DNA of 64,000 bases from Oreochromis niloticus (Eukaryota; Chordata; Actinopteri; Cichliformes; Cichlidae). How positions within the stretch are numbered: the stretch's first letter is position 1; every line of letters begins with the position of its first letter. A program made the position numbers and the translations under genes. The stretch spans positions 3,814,608 through 3,878,607 of the forward strand of contig NC_031976.2 of the NCBI RefSeq assembly GCF_001858045.2, in the 5' to 3' direction. Positions 21,410-31,078 of the stretch are shown one piece after another. The notes under the pieces were generated by a model that searched no databases, had not been told where the DNA came from, and worked only from the letters and a program-made list of their open reading frames with translations.

Positions 21410-22135
21410 CTATGTAGAATGTTGCGGGTTATTTCCAACCAGGACCAGCTCAATTGTGCTTTTACTTAGCTTAAAAAGCTCTAATATTCTGCCGTTCTTT
21501 TCACCCACCATCTTCAACCAGTCCTGAGTGGGAATCCGAAGCAATGTGTTGAAAACACCACACTGGGTGTTTGTAAGGGCCAGCACAAAATCATCCTTGC
21601 GAGCGTCATCTGATGTCTGACGATTTGCCCTGCAGATCCACCTGCAAAATGGCGTGGTCTTCGTCTCCCACTGCGCGTATGTTATGGTTTTTCTCACCGT
21701 GTTTAAAGGCCGGTGTTGTTGGGTGAATGGTGGAAATACGTGGGCCTCTTTGAAAACCGGATGCGTCTGCGTTTGCTGGTCCCTTGTTCGCGGTTGCTGC
21801 GAGCTCGTTTCCCGCAGGCTCTTCTGGATTTCAGGGGTCGCGATGAGGGTCAAAACAGCCCAGTCAGAGGAACTAAAGGTGATCCGCGGTGTCAGCGGTC
21901 CAAAACTTTCACCTGCTTTTAGCTGGTAGAAATAGATTTGGCTCTCTGGGAGGCTGAAAGCATAGCCCCAAAATCCCCCGGTGTTGAGATGGAATCTCTC
22001 CTCCAACGGGATAGCAGATGCAGGTTGCACCCTGCAAAGATGCATTCGTCTGAGTTCTGCCGGCGCAGCGTAGGCTCTGTAGCTAGTTACTGGGGTCTGA
22101 GAGACCATAGTGAGGTTGGTAGGTCTGGCGGCCAT
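21410..22135 (-). CDS. Unknown 241-aa Polinton-element protein, right-arm copy
   Basis: Mirror of the gene at 17275-18000, ATG at 22135 and stop at 21410. The differences I can see are R/H in EERF.LNTGG, L/F in PRIT.SSSD, and A/V and S/P in EAH.FP.FTQQ. It is the same length and intact. As the outermost gene of the right arm it reads inward, toward the chimeric ORF, with the GC-box spacer 21313-21409 between them. Function unknown. Confidence 0.75.
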   Translation of the reverse strand: MAARPTNLTMVSQTPVTSYRAYAAPAELRRMHLCRVQPASAIPLEERFHLNTGGFWGYAFSLPESQIYFYQLKAGESFGPLTPRITFSSSDWAVLTLIATPEIQKSLRETSSQQPRTRDQQTQTHPVFKEAHVFPPFTQQHRPLNTVRKTITYAQWETKTTPFCRWICRANRQTSDDARKDDFVLALTNTQCGVFNTLLRIPTQDWLKMVGEKNGRILELFKLSKSTIELVLVGNNPQHST

Positions 22136-22841
22136 GTTGTTTGTGAAAAAAAAAAGAGAAAAGTTGCTTGTTTTTTTTCTCAGAGAAAAAAACAGTTAAA
22201 TTTAAGCCGAAATTTTAGATTATTTATCCTGAATGCGAGCGAGAGAATAAACCTATCGCTAAGAAGGTAAATCGGACCTGTATCCGATTGGCTAACCGGA
22301 GTGCAAGTGGAGCAGCCCCTTTGTTATGTGATTTGCAGCGGGGCGAGTTAGGGACGCCTGCAAGGCGGAGTCGGTCTCCGGCGCAAATTTCGAATGAAGA
22401 GCCCGAATCATTAAGGATCAGACACGGAGCGAACAAGAAGGAAAAGATCCTGCTCTGGGAGAAGTTCGATGCGAGTCAGAGCGAAAGGAGAACTTAGACT
22501 TTGCTGAATTTGAGACGGAGCTAGTAGAGGGCTGGTTTGAAGAAAAAAGACTAAGGATTTTTTTCAGGATTTCCCCTGTTTTCGAATATAAGGCTTTCGG
22601 TATAGAAGGGTCCCTACAAGTTATTCTAGGGTTTTTTGTAGTGCATATTTTGGATAGAAATAGGGAGGGTTTTTGAGGAGGTTTCGCTGCTTGTTTGCCT
22701 AGGGGTTTGGTGGGAGCTGCGGTGCGCTGAATTTGAGAAAGAGGGATCGTTTGAAGAAAAAAGACTAAGGAGTTTTTCAGGTGTTTTCCCCTGTTATCGA
22801 ATATAAGGTTTTGGGAATAGAGGGGTCCCTAACAAGTTATT

Positions 22842-23045
22842 CTAGGGGTTTTTTGTTGCGCGTGTTTTGGAGAAAATAGTTTTTTTCAGGAAGTTTTTTA
22901 TGTTGGGAGCCGCGGTGCGTGTATGATCGTGAGAGTTTTTTGCAACTCTGACTTTGATTCTAAATCTCCTTGTTCGGATTAAGCAAATGCAAATAAATTG
23001 AAATAAAGTTTTCCCACGAGGTATGCACCCTGTATGTGTGGCCAT
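22842..23045 (-). CDS. Small ORF conserved on both arms (right copy)
   Basis: 67 codons, mirror of 16362-16565 and open throughout. See that entry for the differences. Coding status is uncertain. Confidence 0.25.
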   Translation of the reverse strand: MATHTGCIPRGKTLFQFICICLIRTRRFRIKVRVAKNSHDHTRTAAPNIKNFLKKTIFSKTRATKNP

Positions 23046-23496
23046 ACTGAACGTTACAAAAGCACAAGTTTAACTAAGCACTTTTACTACGGTTTAACAC
23101 ATTTTCACACACACACACACAAGCACGGTCCCGAGACAGGCGCGCCCACACACGCGCTGACCCACCACCAGATGGCGGTTTTTAAGCATAAAAAAGTAAA
23201 ATCTTTTTAATGGCTTAAAAATAAAAGAATGCTATTTGATATAAAAACTTTCTAAATAATCAATCAGTTCTTTTTGGGGGGGAAGAAAAAGCAATGAGCT
23301 ATGAACTATCATATTTTTTGAGCAATATCATAATTTTATGAAAATCATGCTTTTTATGAATATCATATTTTTTGTGAATATCATATTTTTTTTACTTCCT
23401 TTATTACTTCCTTTACTTCCTGAGCTCATGAATAACTTATTGGGGCCACAAATCACTCAGTCTGACATAAGGGGCCTAATATCCCTCCCTCTAATA

Positions 23497-25850
23497 ATAC
23501 TACAGACAGGTAGAAATGGGATCAGATTAATCTTTGCTTAGTCAAAAGCAGACACCTCCTGTGTTCAGTGCATCATATTAAAAAAAAAAAAAAAAAACGA
23601 TGGCATGCTTCACGTGATTTTGCATCCACTTCCAAATCGTAGTCAAGCAGCCCAGTCTCATAAATAGGTAACAGAAATGTCTCTGTTAGACGTGTACAGT
23701 GTAGTGTAAGCATTAAAACATCATAAAGGAAACACTAACATTTATGTCAAACTAATTTTGATAAAAATGAACAGGTGCTTTATAGATTTAAAAAGAAAGA
23801 ATCTGAAAACAACACTTTTTAAAACAGTATCTTTGGTCTAAGTGGTCAAAGGAGAAAACAGAACTGAACAATGTTCAATAACAAACCATAGCATGCACGA
23901 ATATTACACATCTCACAACAATACATATTTCAAACGTTTTGATTGTTGCAGTGAACAGACATGTTGCTTTTAAAACCACATGCAGTGTGTGACCATGACT
24001 GTTCACTGAAACCGTGAATGCCACTTCTTTGAAGCATTCTTCTACTTCTTGCTATCAAAATGGAAGCAGAAAGAGCACGAGCTGCTTTGATCTACTCAAA
24101 GGAAAAAGCAGAACATCTGAGCTGAAACCAGTCAGCTGAAATCATTAACATAGAAACAATAATTCAATGCAGTGTCTCAGGTAGCCTAGCCTGTTACAAC
24201 TGTTGACACAAGCTCAGTACAATTAACACACAGTGTCAGGGAACTCCAGTGTGGGAACTAGTGGCTTTAGGTCTGTAGTCAGTTAACTTTCATCCATCCC
24301 TCCAATGTATTTAATTCGAGAGGAAGAAATGTCAGGTTGGTGCAGGCTGGTTACATGCATTTGGTCCCATGCTGTCTTTAACTAGACGACTTGGTTCACT
24401 TTATGGCTGGGCTGTATGTGCAGTTATATCATCTTATTTGGGCAGGAGTACCTGTCCCCTGTTAGGGTTAGAAAGTTTCTCCATAAGCAGAGCTTCTAGC
24501 GCTTTGAGCTTCTAGCACATCTGTGGCTGTGCAGGCTGACAGGTTTTTGGTGGCTCTTTTTACCCCACTGGTTGTGAGTGTGTAAATACCCCCACTAGTT
24601 CTTTTGGGCTGCAGTTGACTTGGGAGGAAGGGGTGGGTCTGCCTTGACTTGATGAATAAAAATGATCTGGGATGCATAAATTTCATAATGCATGCATACA
24701 TCTCTATCAATTAAACCTGGCCTGAGGGCTGCCATTTTTAAAATTCAGTTATTTCTCTCAGAAATGTTGGATCTAAATAATGAATGTGTTACAGTTAAAA
24801 TGACACAGGTCAGTGTAAATGGCTCATTGGGACATAGGAACCTTTAAATTAAACCCCTTAACATGGTATCTAGTGTCAAATAATATCAAAGCTGTAAACG
24901 CCGTTTACAGTCAGAATTTATTAAAAAAAAACTATGATTGTAAATAAATTCAAACAAGTGAGCTTTTCTCTTTGTGTTGAATATAAACACTGTGACTTCT
25001 TAGACTGTAAGCTTTACTTCAGCACAACCAAAAACTGTGCTGTAGAAGCCGTGACTCAAAATGTCTTTTGATAACAAGAAAAAAAATACCTTTTCAGTAC
25101 ACGGCCTAAAGTTCTTCTCTGACTTCTTCTGACATCGGCTTTTTCTGCTGGTTTGAAGACAACAAACCAAAAAAAGATGATTTAGTCACTTTGTCTGCAT
25201 CATGCAGCTCGAATGTGTCGGGTAACAATGTTGAATAGTTGTCGTTATCCCTCTCATGTGTCAGTAGGATTGTACTGTACAGCATCTCATTGATATGTGA
25301 GGAATGCTTATGTAATACAATAACAGACGTCTGGTCTGACATCATTAAAATATAAAGGGCAGGAGATATTTAGATATTTGTTATATTTATATTATAGTTT
25401 TATAGCTGACAGATATTACCAAATAGATGGAATTTACTAAAAAGCTGGATGAACGTGAAAAATATATCCATCATTACAAATGACCACGAGAGTCACTAGA
25501 ATAACATTCAACTAGACACTCAAAAGATGCCCTTAAATGTCCTTTAAGTGGCGGAACAAATGAACAAACAGTTAATCGCTTACTTCCGATGAAATCTGCT
25601 CAGCTACTTTGAAAATAGTTTCTAACTGGTTCCTCCTTTAACAGGATGACTTCTCAGGGCTAAGGCCATCATCCAGTCCAGCAACCTTTATAGTTCTGCT
25701 TTGATTCACCAGGAACTATTAGGGAAACCTTTCAGTGCCTCCTGTGAAAGACACAGGCATAAACACACAGACATTTATTAACATGTTCCACAGTCTTCCA
25801 GTTTGATCATTTTGATTTTCTCATCCTGTGGAAAACAGCGTATATCAGGG
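23497..25850 (+). repeat. Inverted duplication, copy 1 (partner 56763-58992)
   Basis: The whole stretch matches 56763-58992 in reverse orientation with moderate divergence, for example AGACAGGTAGAAATGGGATC at the left edge and CCTGTGGAAAACAGCGTA at the right edge. A 16-18-base A-run (23580) is present only here. One edge lies about 15 bp from the Polinton end; the other abuts a hAT-like end at 25851. I do not recognise it as a known transposon. It could be an unrecognised repeat family or a segmental duplication containing gene exons. Confidence 0.75.
25106..25345 (-). CDS. Short ORF conserved between the two duplicated copies
   Basis: A 79-codon frame containing NEMLYSTILLTHERDND, YSTLL.DTFELH.ADKV and KSSF. 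The partner at 57285-57554 keeps the same reading frame and these blocks, then diverges by frameshift after KSSF. No domain is recognised. Conservation over about 45 codons without a stop is weak evidence for a coding exon, since the DNA copies are similar anyway. Confidence 0.3.
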   Translation of the reverse strand: MMSDQTSVIVLHKHSSHINEMLYSTILLTHERDNDNYSTLLPDTFELHDADKVTKSSFFGLLSSNQQKKPMSEEVREEL

Positions 25851-26409
25851 GATGGTGATTTTTCGTTTTTATGGGCCAATGATTTTTATTTTTTTTTGTA
25901 ACAGCATGAACAATGAGAGGTGGTGGATTGGCCAGATGCTGGCCGATGTGTAAAAATAACTCAGTTGTTTGGTGGTGGCTATGGCGGAGCTTCCACAGAG
26001 GCCAGCAGTTGGATGGGGAAGGGGAGGCAGGTGGAGGAGAGGCCCGAGGTGGCCGCCGGTCCGAGTGTCAGGTGAACTTAATTTCAGGTAAGAAGTTATG
26101 ACCTGCAGTCTATCTGGGTCAGATAGAAACCAAGTTTAGGTGTAGTTTATTTTCGTTGTGCTGACTTTTCACAGTCAGTTACAATAACTCGTACTGCGTG
26201 CTAGCTATCATGACGGACTTTCTATACAGCTGGGCGGGTGCTATGATGTTACTGATAGTGAACTTTATTTTATTCATAGAGTTGCCAACCGCTCCTTAGA
26301 AAATGGAATGGTCCCTCATTCAGAGAAAATATTACAGTTTCGTATTGAGCTGAGAAGGAACGAAGTTTGTCCCGTGCTTCAGCTACAATGGAAAAAGACA
26401 CAAAGCTGG

Positions 26410-29384
26410 ATTTATTCAGACTTTTTATCTGATTTAGTGCTCAGCTCAGATAAAATAATAATAATAAAATAATTATTGTGGGTGATTTTAACATCCATGT
26501 AGATGCTAAAAATGACAGCCTCAACATCGCATTTAATCTGTTACTAGACTCAATTGGCTTCTCTCAAAATGTAAAAGAACCCACCCACCACTTTAATCAC
26601 ACTCTAGATCTTGTTTTAACGTATGGCATAGAAACTGAATATTTAACAGTGTTTCCTGAAAACCCTCTGCTGTCTGATCATTTCCTGATAACATTTACAT
26701 TTACAATAATTGATTACACAGCAGTGGAGAGTAGACTTTATCAAAGTAGATGTCTTTCTGAAAGTGCTGTAACTAAGTTTAAGAATATAATCCACCCACT
26801 GTTATCATCTTCAATGCCCTGTACCAACATAGAGCAGAGCAGCTATCTGAACGCTACTCCAACAGAGGTCGATTATCTTGTTAATAATTTTACCTCCTCA
26901 CTACGTACGACTCTGGATACTGTAGCTCCTGTGAAAACTAAGGCCTCAAATCCAAAGTCCCTGACTCCGTGGTATAATTCTCAAACACGTAGCCTAAAGC
27001 AGATAACTCGTAAGCTGGAGAGGAAATGGCGTGTCACAAATTTAGAGGATCATCATTTAGCCTGGAGAAATAGTTTGCTGCTTTATAAGAAAGCCCTCCG
27101 CAAAGCCAGAACATCTTACTATTCGTCACTGATTGAAGAAAATAAGAACAACCCCAGGTTTCTCTTCAGCACTGTAGCCAGGCTGACAAAAAGTCAGAGC
27201 TCTACTGAGCCAACCATCCCTTTAACGTTAACTAGTAATGACTTCATGAACTTCTTCACAAATAAAATTTTTATCATTAGAGAAAAAATTACCAATAATC
27301 ATCCCACAGATGTAATATTATCTACAGCTACTCTTAGTACCATCGATGTTAAGTTAGACTCTTTTTCTCCAATTGATCTTTCTGAGTTAACTTCAATAAT
27401 TAATTCCTCCAAACCATCAACGTGTCTTTTAGACCCCATTCCTACAAAACTGCTCAAAGAAGTCCTGCCATTAATTAATTCTTCGATCTTAAATATGATC
27501 AACCTATCTCTAATAATCGGCTATGTACCACAGGCCTTCAAGCTGGCTGTAGTTAAACCTTTACTTAAAAAGCCATCTCTAGACCCAGCTGTCTTAGCTA
27601 ATTATAGGCCAATCTCCAACCTTCCTTTCATATCAAAAATCCTTGAAAGAGTAGTTGTCAAACAGCTAACAGATCATCTGCAGAGGAATGGCTTATTTGA
27701 AGAGTTTCAGTCAGGTTTCAGAGCTCATCACAGCACAGAAACAGCTTTAGTGAAGGTTACAAATGATCTTCTTATGGCCTCTGACAGTGGACTCATCTCT
27801 GTGCTTGTCCTGCTAGACCTCAGTGCTGCGTTCGATACTGTTGACCATAATATCCTATTAGAGCGATTAGAACATGCTGTAGGTATTACAGGTACTGCAC
27901 TGCAGTGGTTTGTATCATATCTATCTAATAGACTCCAGTTTGTACATGTAAATGGAGAGTCCTCTTCAGACACTAAGGTCAATTATGGTGTTCCACAGGG
28001 TTCAGTGCTAGGACCAATTCTATTTACATTATACATGCTTCCCCTAGGCAACATCATTAGAAGACATAGCATAAATTTTCACTGCTATGCAGATGACACG
28101 CAGCTCTATCTATCCATGAAGCCAGGTAACACACACCAATTAGTTAAACTGCAGGAATGTCTTAAAGACATAAAGACCTGGATGGCCGCTAACTTTCTGC
28201 TTCTTAATTCAGATAAAACTGAGGTTATTGTACTCGGCCCTGAAAATCTTAGAAATATGGTATCTAAGCAGATTCTTACTCTGGATGGCATTACCTTGGC
28301 CTCCAGTAACACTGTGAGAAACCTTGGAGTCATTTTTGACCAGGACATGTCCTTCGATGCACATATTAAACAAATATGTAAGACTGCTTTCTTCCATTTG
28401 CGCAACATCTCTAAAATTAGAAATATCCTGTCTCAGAGTGATGCTGAAAAACTAGTTCATGCATTTATTACTTCCAGGCTGGACTACTGTAATTCACTAT
28501 TATCAGGAAGTCCTAAAAACTCGCTGAGAAGCCTTCAGCTAATCCAAAATGCTGCAGCAAGAGTACTGACAGGGACTAGAAAGAGAGAGCATATTTCTCG
28601 TGTTTTGGCTTCCCTTCATTGGCTTCCTGTTAAATCCAGAATTGATTTCAAAATCCTGCTCCTCACATACAAGGTCTTAAATAATCAGGCCCCATCTTAT
28701 CTTAATGACCTTGTAGTACCATATCACCCTATTAGAGCACTTCGCTCTTGCACTGCAGGCCTACTTGTTGTTCCTAGAGTATTTAAAAGTAGAATGGGAG
28801 GCAGAGCCTTCAGTTTTCAGGCCCCTCTTCTGTGGAACCAACTTCCAGTTTGGATTCGGGAGACAGACACTATCTCTACTTTCAAGATTAGGCTTAAAAC
28901 TTTCCTTTTTGCTAAAGCATATAGTTAGGGCTGGACCAGGTGACCCTGAATCCTCCCTTAGTTATGCTGCAATAGACGTAGGCTGCCGGGGATTCCCATG
29001 ATGCATTGAGTTTTTCCCTTCCAGTCACCTTTCTCACTCACTATGTGCTAATAGACCTCTCTGCATCGAATCATATCTGTTATTAATCTCTGTCTCTCTT
29101 CCACAGCATGTCTTTCATCCTGTTTTCCTTCTTTCACCCCAACCGGTCGCAGCAGATGGCCGCCCCTCCCTGAGCCTGGTTCTGCCGGAGGTTTCTTCCT
29201 GTTAAAAGGGAGTTTTTCCTTCCCACTGTCGCCAAAGTGCTTGCTCATAGGGGGTCATATGATTGTTGGGTTTTTCTCTGTATTTATTATTGTGCTATCT
29301 ACTGTACAATATAAAGCGCCTTGAGGCGACTTTTGTTGTGATTTGGCGCTATATAAATAAAATTGAATTGAATTGAATTGAATT
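26410..29384 (+). mobile_element. L2-clade LINE, copy B, 5'-truncated
   Basis: Begins within the endonuclease domain and runs through the full reverse transcriptase to the 3' UTR (CTTGCTCATAGGGGGTCATA, AAAGCGCCTTGAGGCGAC), ending in a GAATTGAATTGAATT tail. It is the most intact of the four L2 copies here. 5' truncation removed ORF1 and the start of the endonuclease. No target duplication was identified. Confidence 0.9.
26478..28928 (+). CDS. L2 ORF2 (partial endonuclease plus complete reverse transcriptase), open 816-codon frame
   Basis: The frame opens at MGDFNIHVDAKNDS, inside the APE-type endonuclease, with SDHFLITF soon after. The reverse transcriptase follows: NYRPISNLPFISKILE, FQSGFRAHHSTETALVKV, LDLSAAFDTVDHN (first catalytic Asp), VPQGSVLGPILFTLY and YADDTQLYL near residue 537 (the other catalytic Asps). 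The C-terminal domain ends STFKIRLKTFLFAKAYS. There are no stops over 2.4 kb, so the insertion is young. The full ORF2 would start upstream; this copy lacks the endonuclease N-terminus and promoter and should be immobile, though it could act in trans if transcribed. It is a retrotransposon gene, not a host gene. Confidence 0.9.
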   Translation: MGDFNIHVDAKNDSLNIAFNLLLDSIGFSQNVKEPTHHFNHTLDLVLTYGIETEYLTVFPENPLLSDHFLITFTFTIIDYTAVESRLYQSRCLSESAVTKFKNIIHPLLSSSMPCTNIEQSSYLNATPTEVDYLVNNFTSSLRTTLDTVAPVKTKASNPKSLTPWYNSQTRSLKQITRKLERKWRVTNLEDHHLAWRNSLLLYKKALRKARTSYYSSLIEENKNNPRFLFSTVARLTKSQSSTEPTIPLTLTSNDFMNFFTNKIFIIREKITNNHPTDVILSTATLSTIDVKLDSFSPIDLSELTSIINSSKPSTCLLDPIPTKLLKEVLPLINSSILNMINLSLIIGYVPQAFKLAVVKPLLKKPSLDPAVLANYRPISNLPFISKILERVVVKQLTDHLQRNGLFEEFQSGFRAHHSTETALVKVTNDLLMASDSGLISVLVLLDLSAAFDTVDHNILLERLEHAVGITGTALQWFVSYLSNRLQFVHVNGESSSDTKVNYGVPQGSVLGPILFTLYMLPLGNIIRRHSINFHCYADDTQLYLSMKPGNTHQLVKLQECLKDIKTWMAANFLLLNSDKTEVIVLGPENLRNMVSKQILTLDGITLASSNTVRNLGVIFDQDMSFDAHIKQICKTAFFHLRNISKIRNILSQSDAEKLVHAFITSRLDYCNSLLSGSPKNSLRSLQLIQNAAARVLTGTRKREHISRVLASLHWLPVKSRIDFKILLLTYKVLNNQAPSYLNDLVVPYHPIRALRSCTAGLLVVPRVFKSRMGGRAFSFQAPLLWNQLPVWIRETDTISTFKIRLKTFLFAKAYS

Positions 29385-30424
29385 CTGTGTGTTTATGCTG
29401 CACAGCTGCCTCTTCTTCTCTCATTCTCTCCCCCTCCCTCTCCTGTTGCTACTTCAATCATGAAACTGATCAATGATCAGCTGATCGGCATTTCTGTGTT
29501 GTTTGTTTATCGGCAACTTTGCGCCAGAAAGAGGAAACCAGCGGATGTCGCGCTAAACAACAGCAGCACGTTTAAGCTTGATGAGCTGTTGTTAGAATTT
29601 ATTTAATATTAATTTCTAGTATCAGCTGATGTTTGCTGGAGCCACAGCTGTAAAAGCTGCTGGTCATGATATCAGTTTGGTTATCCGGTGAGAGGGAAAC
29701 ATGAAGATGAAACCAGGAGATGTCCTTACTGAATCATCAGGGCTGAACAGGTGATGGAGAAACAGGTTTACCTTTTAGGTGACATGAATGAGTTGAAGGG
29801 AAGTTATAAACTGTTTCTGAGAAATAACACCAGGATCCTTTTCTAAGTAGCTGACAACTGGTAACTGTGCAGGGGCGGGTCTAGCAAAGTTTTCCCAGGG
29901 GGCAGGTAGGGCATTAACAGGGAGAGGGGGGCACAAAGAAATGCTTTTCTTTCGTATTCTCATTTAAAATATCTAGCTTTATTAAATAATTGTCTCAATC
30001 ATACAACCAAAGTTTTTATCTGATGTAAAATGTATAGAAATCATACATACAGCAACAAGACGGTGTACATCACTGTCAAATAATTCAAAGGCTTTATGGC
30101 TTTTCCTGTAATACCTGGTTGGCCGGTCTCTAGTCAAAATGCCCGGGCCGATTCTTTGTCCCAGTCCAGCCCTGGGCACGACACGCAGTGAATTAATTTG
30201 AGCAGGCGCATTAAAAAATAAATGGCCGGGCCAGCGGTGCACATCGCAAATTAGCTCGCATAGACACATTAGTTGTGCCGCTTCTTAATGACGGTATTTT
30301 AGCTAACAACCCCAACTACCAGATTCAACTTGTAATTGGCTAAAAATCACTTAGCCTACCGGTGACAGGGACGTTGCTAGCTGGCAGTTTTTTCAAGCGA
30401 TGTTGAAATTTCCACATTCCAACA

Positions 30425-30598
30425 CTTCAAATGCTTCAGGAGCTGTCTGCTCAGCGCAGCATCAGCACCACGGAAATCCCTAGACTCGAGACAGAATTCA
30501 CTATGCATTTTCAGGACTTTCAGGTGTATGGACCAATGTTTTCTTTTCTGATCAAACCAGAAAGGTTTAATGAGCAGAAAACGACAAATGTATCAAAT
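30425..30598 (+). pseudogene. hAT transposase fragment
   Basis: A short frame with LQELSAQRSISTTEIPRLET, TMHFQDFQVYGPMFSFLIKP and ERFNE, which I recognise as a stretch of hAT transposases of the GTF2IRD2/EPM2AIP1-like kind. The rest of the gene is missing on both sides; AT-rich palindromic DNA follows. A relic only. Confidence 0.55.
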
Positions 30599-30662
30599 AT
30601 ATTTGATACATTTTGATACATTTGTATGATATATTTTTATATAATAAAAATATATCATACAC
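30586..30662. repeat. Two adjacent AT-rich palindromes
   Basis: TGTATCAAATATATTTGATACA and ATGATATATTTTTATAT/ATAAAAATATATCAT form two near-perfect hairpins back to back. They probably arose from AT-rich expansion; a cruciform is possible. Confidence 0.7.
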
Positions 30663-31078
30663 AACGTGATATAGCAAAAATAATTTTGTGGATTTTGTTA
30701 TAAGGGTTAATAAACATCTCAGTTCCAAAAAGTCAGAATTTTCTTACTATTTTTTGATGGGTTGGGTCATACAGGGTTAATTCATTCGCAAAGTTAACTC
30801 TTAGCCTCGTCCACCTTAATTGGAAAATTCAAAATTCAGTTTTATCTGTTGTTGTCCACCTTCCCCTTGTTCAGTTTCTTTCCGATTTCTCAGGCTTTTG
30901 TGCTCAGTCATTATAAAATAATTGTTGTGGGTGTTTTTACCATACATGTATATGCTAAAAATGACAGCCTCAACATGGCATTCAATCCTATACTAGACTC
31001 AACTGGCTTTTCTCCATGGCTTCCAGTTAAATCCAGAATCTCCTTACATACAAGGTCTTGAATAATCATGCCATCTTA

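Larger units (their letters stand above)
15876..23483. mobile_element. Polinton/Maverick-derived defective element with giant inverted arms
   Basis: A 7.6-kb palindromic unit. The left arm 15876-18524 and right arm 20838-23483 are near-identical inverted copies; the centre 18525-20837 is unique. Virus-like genes are the 241-aa protein on each arm, a chimeric ORF with the polinton integrase tail and chromodomain, a basic 100-aa protein and a 258-aa probable minor capsid protein. No PolB, packaging ATPase, protease, major capsid or integrase catalytic core is present. A clean 6-bp target duplication is not seen: if the ends are AGGCCCC...GGGGCCT, the flanks are GATATT and AATATC, agreeing at four of six positions. 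Confidence 0.72.
20838..23483 (-). repeat. Right arm of the 2.65-kb inverted repeat
   Basis: Mirror of 15876-18524, ending GGGGCCTAATATC. It includes intact copies of the 241-aa gene and the start of the chimeric gene. The CGCGCGCA zone of the left arm is shorter here (near 23140-23160), and the paired internal direct repeats lie at about 22503-22856. Confidence 0.9.
25851..30179. mobile_element. Probable hAT element split by L2 copy B
   Basis: The right end reads, on the minus strand, CAGGGCTGGACTGGGACA (ending 30179), a typical hAT terminus. The left end CAGGGGATGG lies exactly where the inverted duplication stops (25851). The left arm carries TTATGGGCCAATGATTTTT and the right arm carries CAAAATGCCCGGGCCG, as I recall for one fish hAT family. 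The arms are interrupted by the LINE at about 26410-29384. No matching 8-bp target duplication was found (GCGTATAT against GGCACGAC), so the two ends may belong to different insertions. Confidence 0.45.

Noticed and set aside
15876..23483. A Teratorn-like herpesvirus/piggyBac fusion or adenovirus insertion
   Set aside because: No herpesvirus genes, no piggyBac ends and no TTAA sites at the borders. The integrase tail, chromodomain and capsid-type genes fit Polinton better.
26478..28928. Domesticated host reverse transcriptase gene
   Set aside because: It sits in a 5'-truncated L2 with the normal 3' UTR and tail; nothing suggests host use.
25851..30179. A certain single hAT insertion
   Set aside because: The two ends look hAT-like, but no matching 8-bp target duplication was found, so it is kept only at low confidence.
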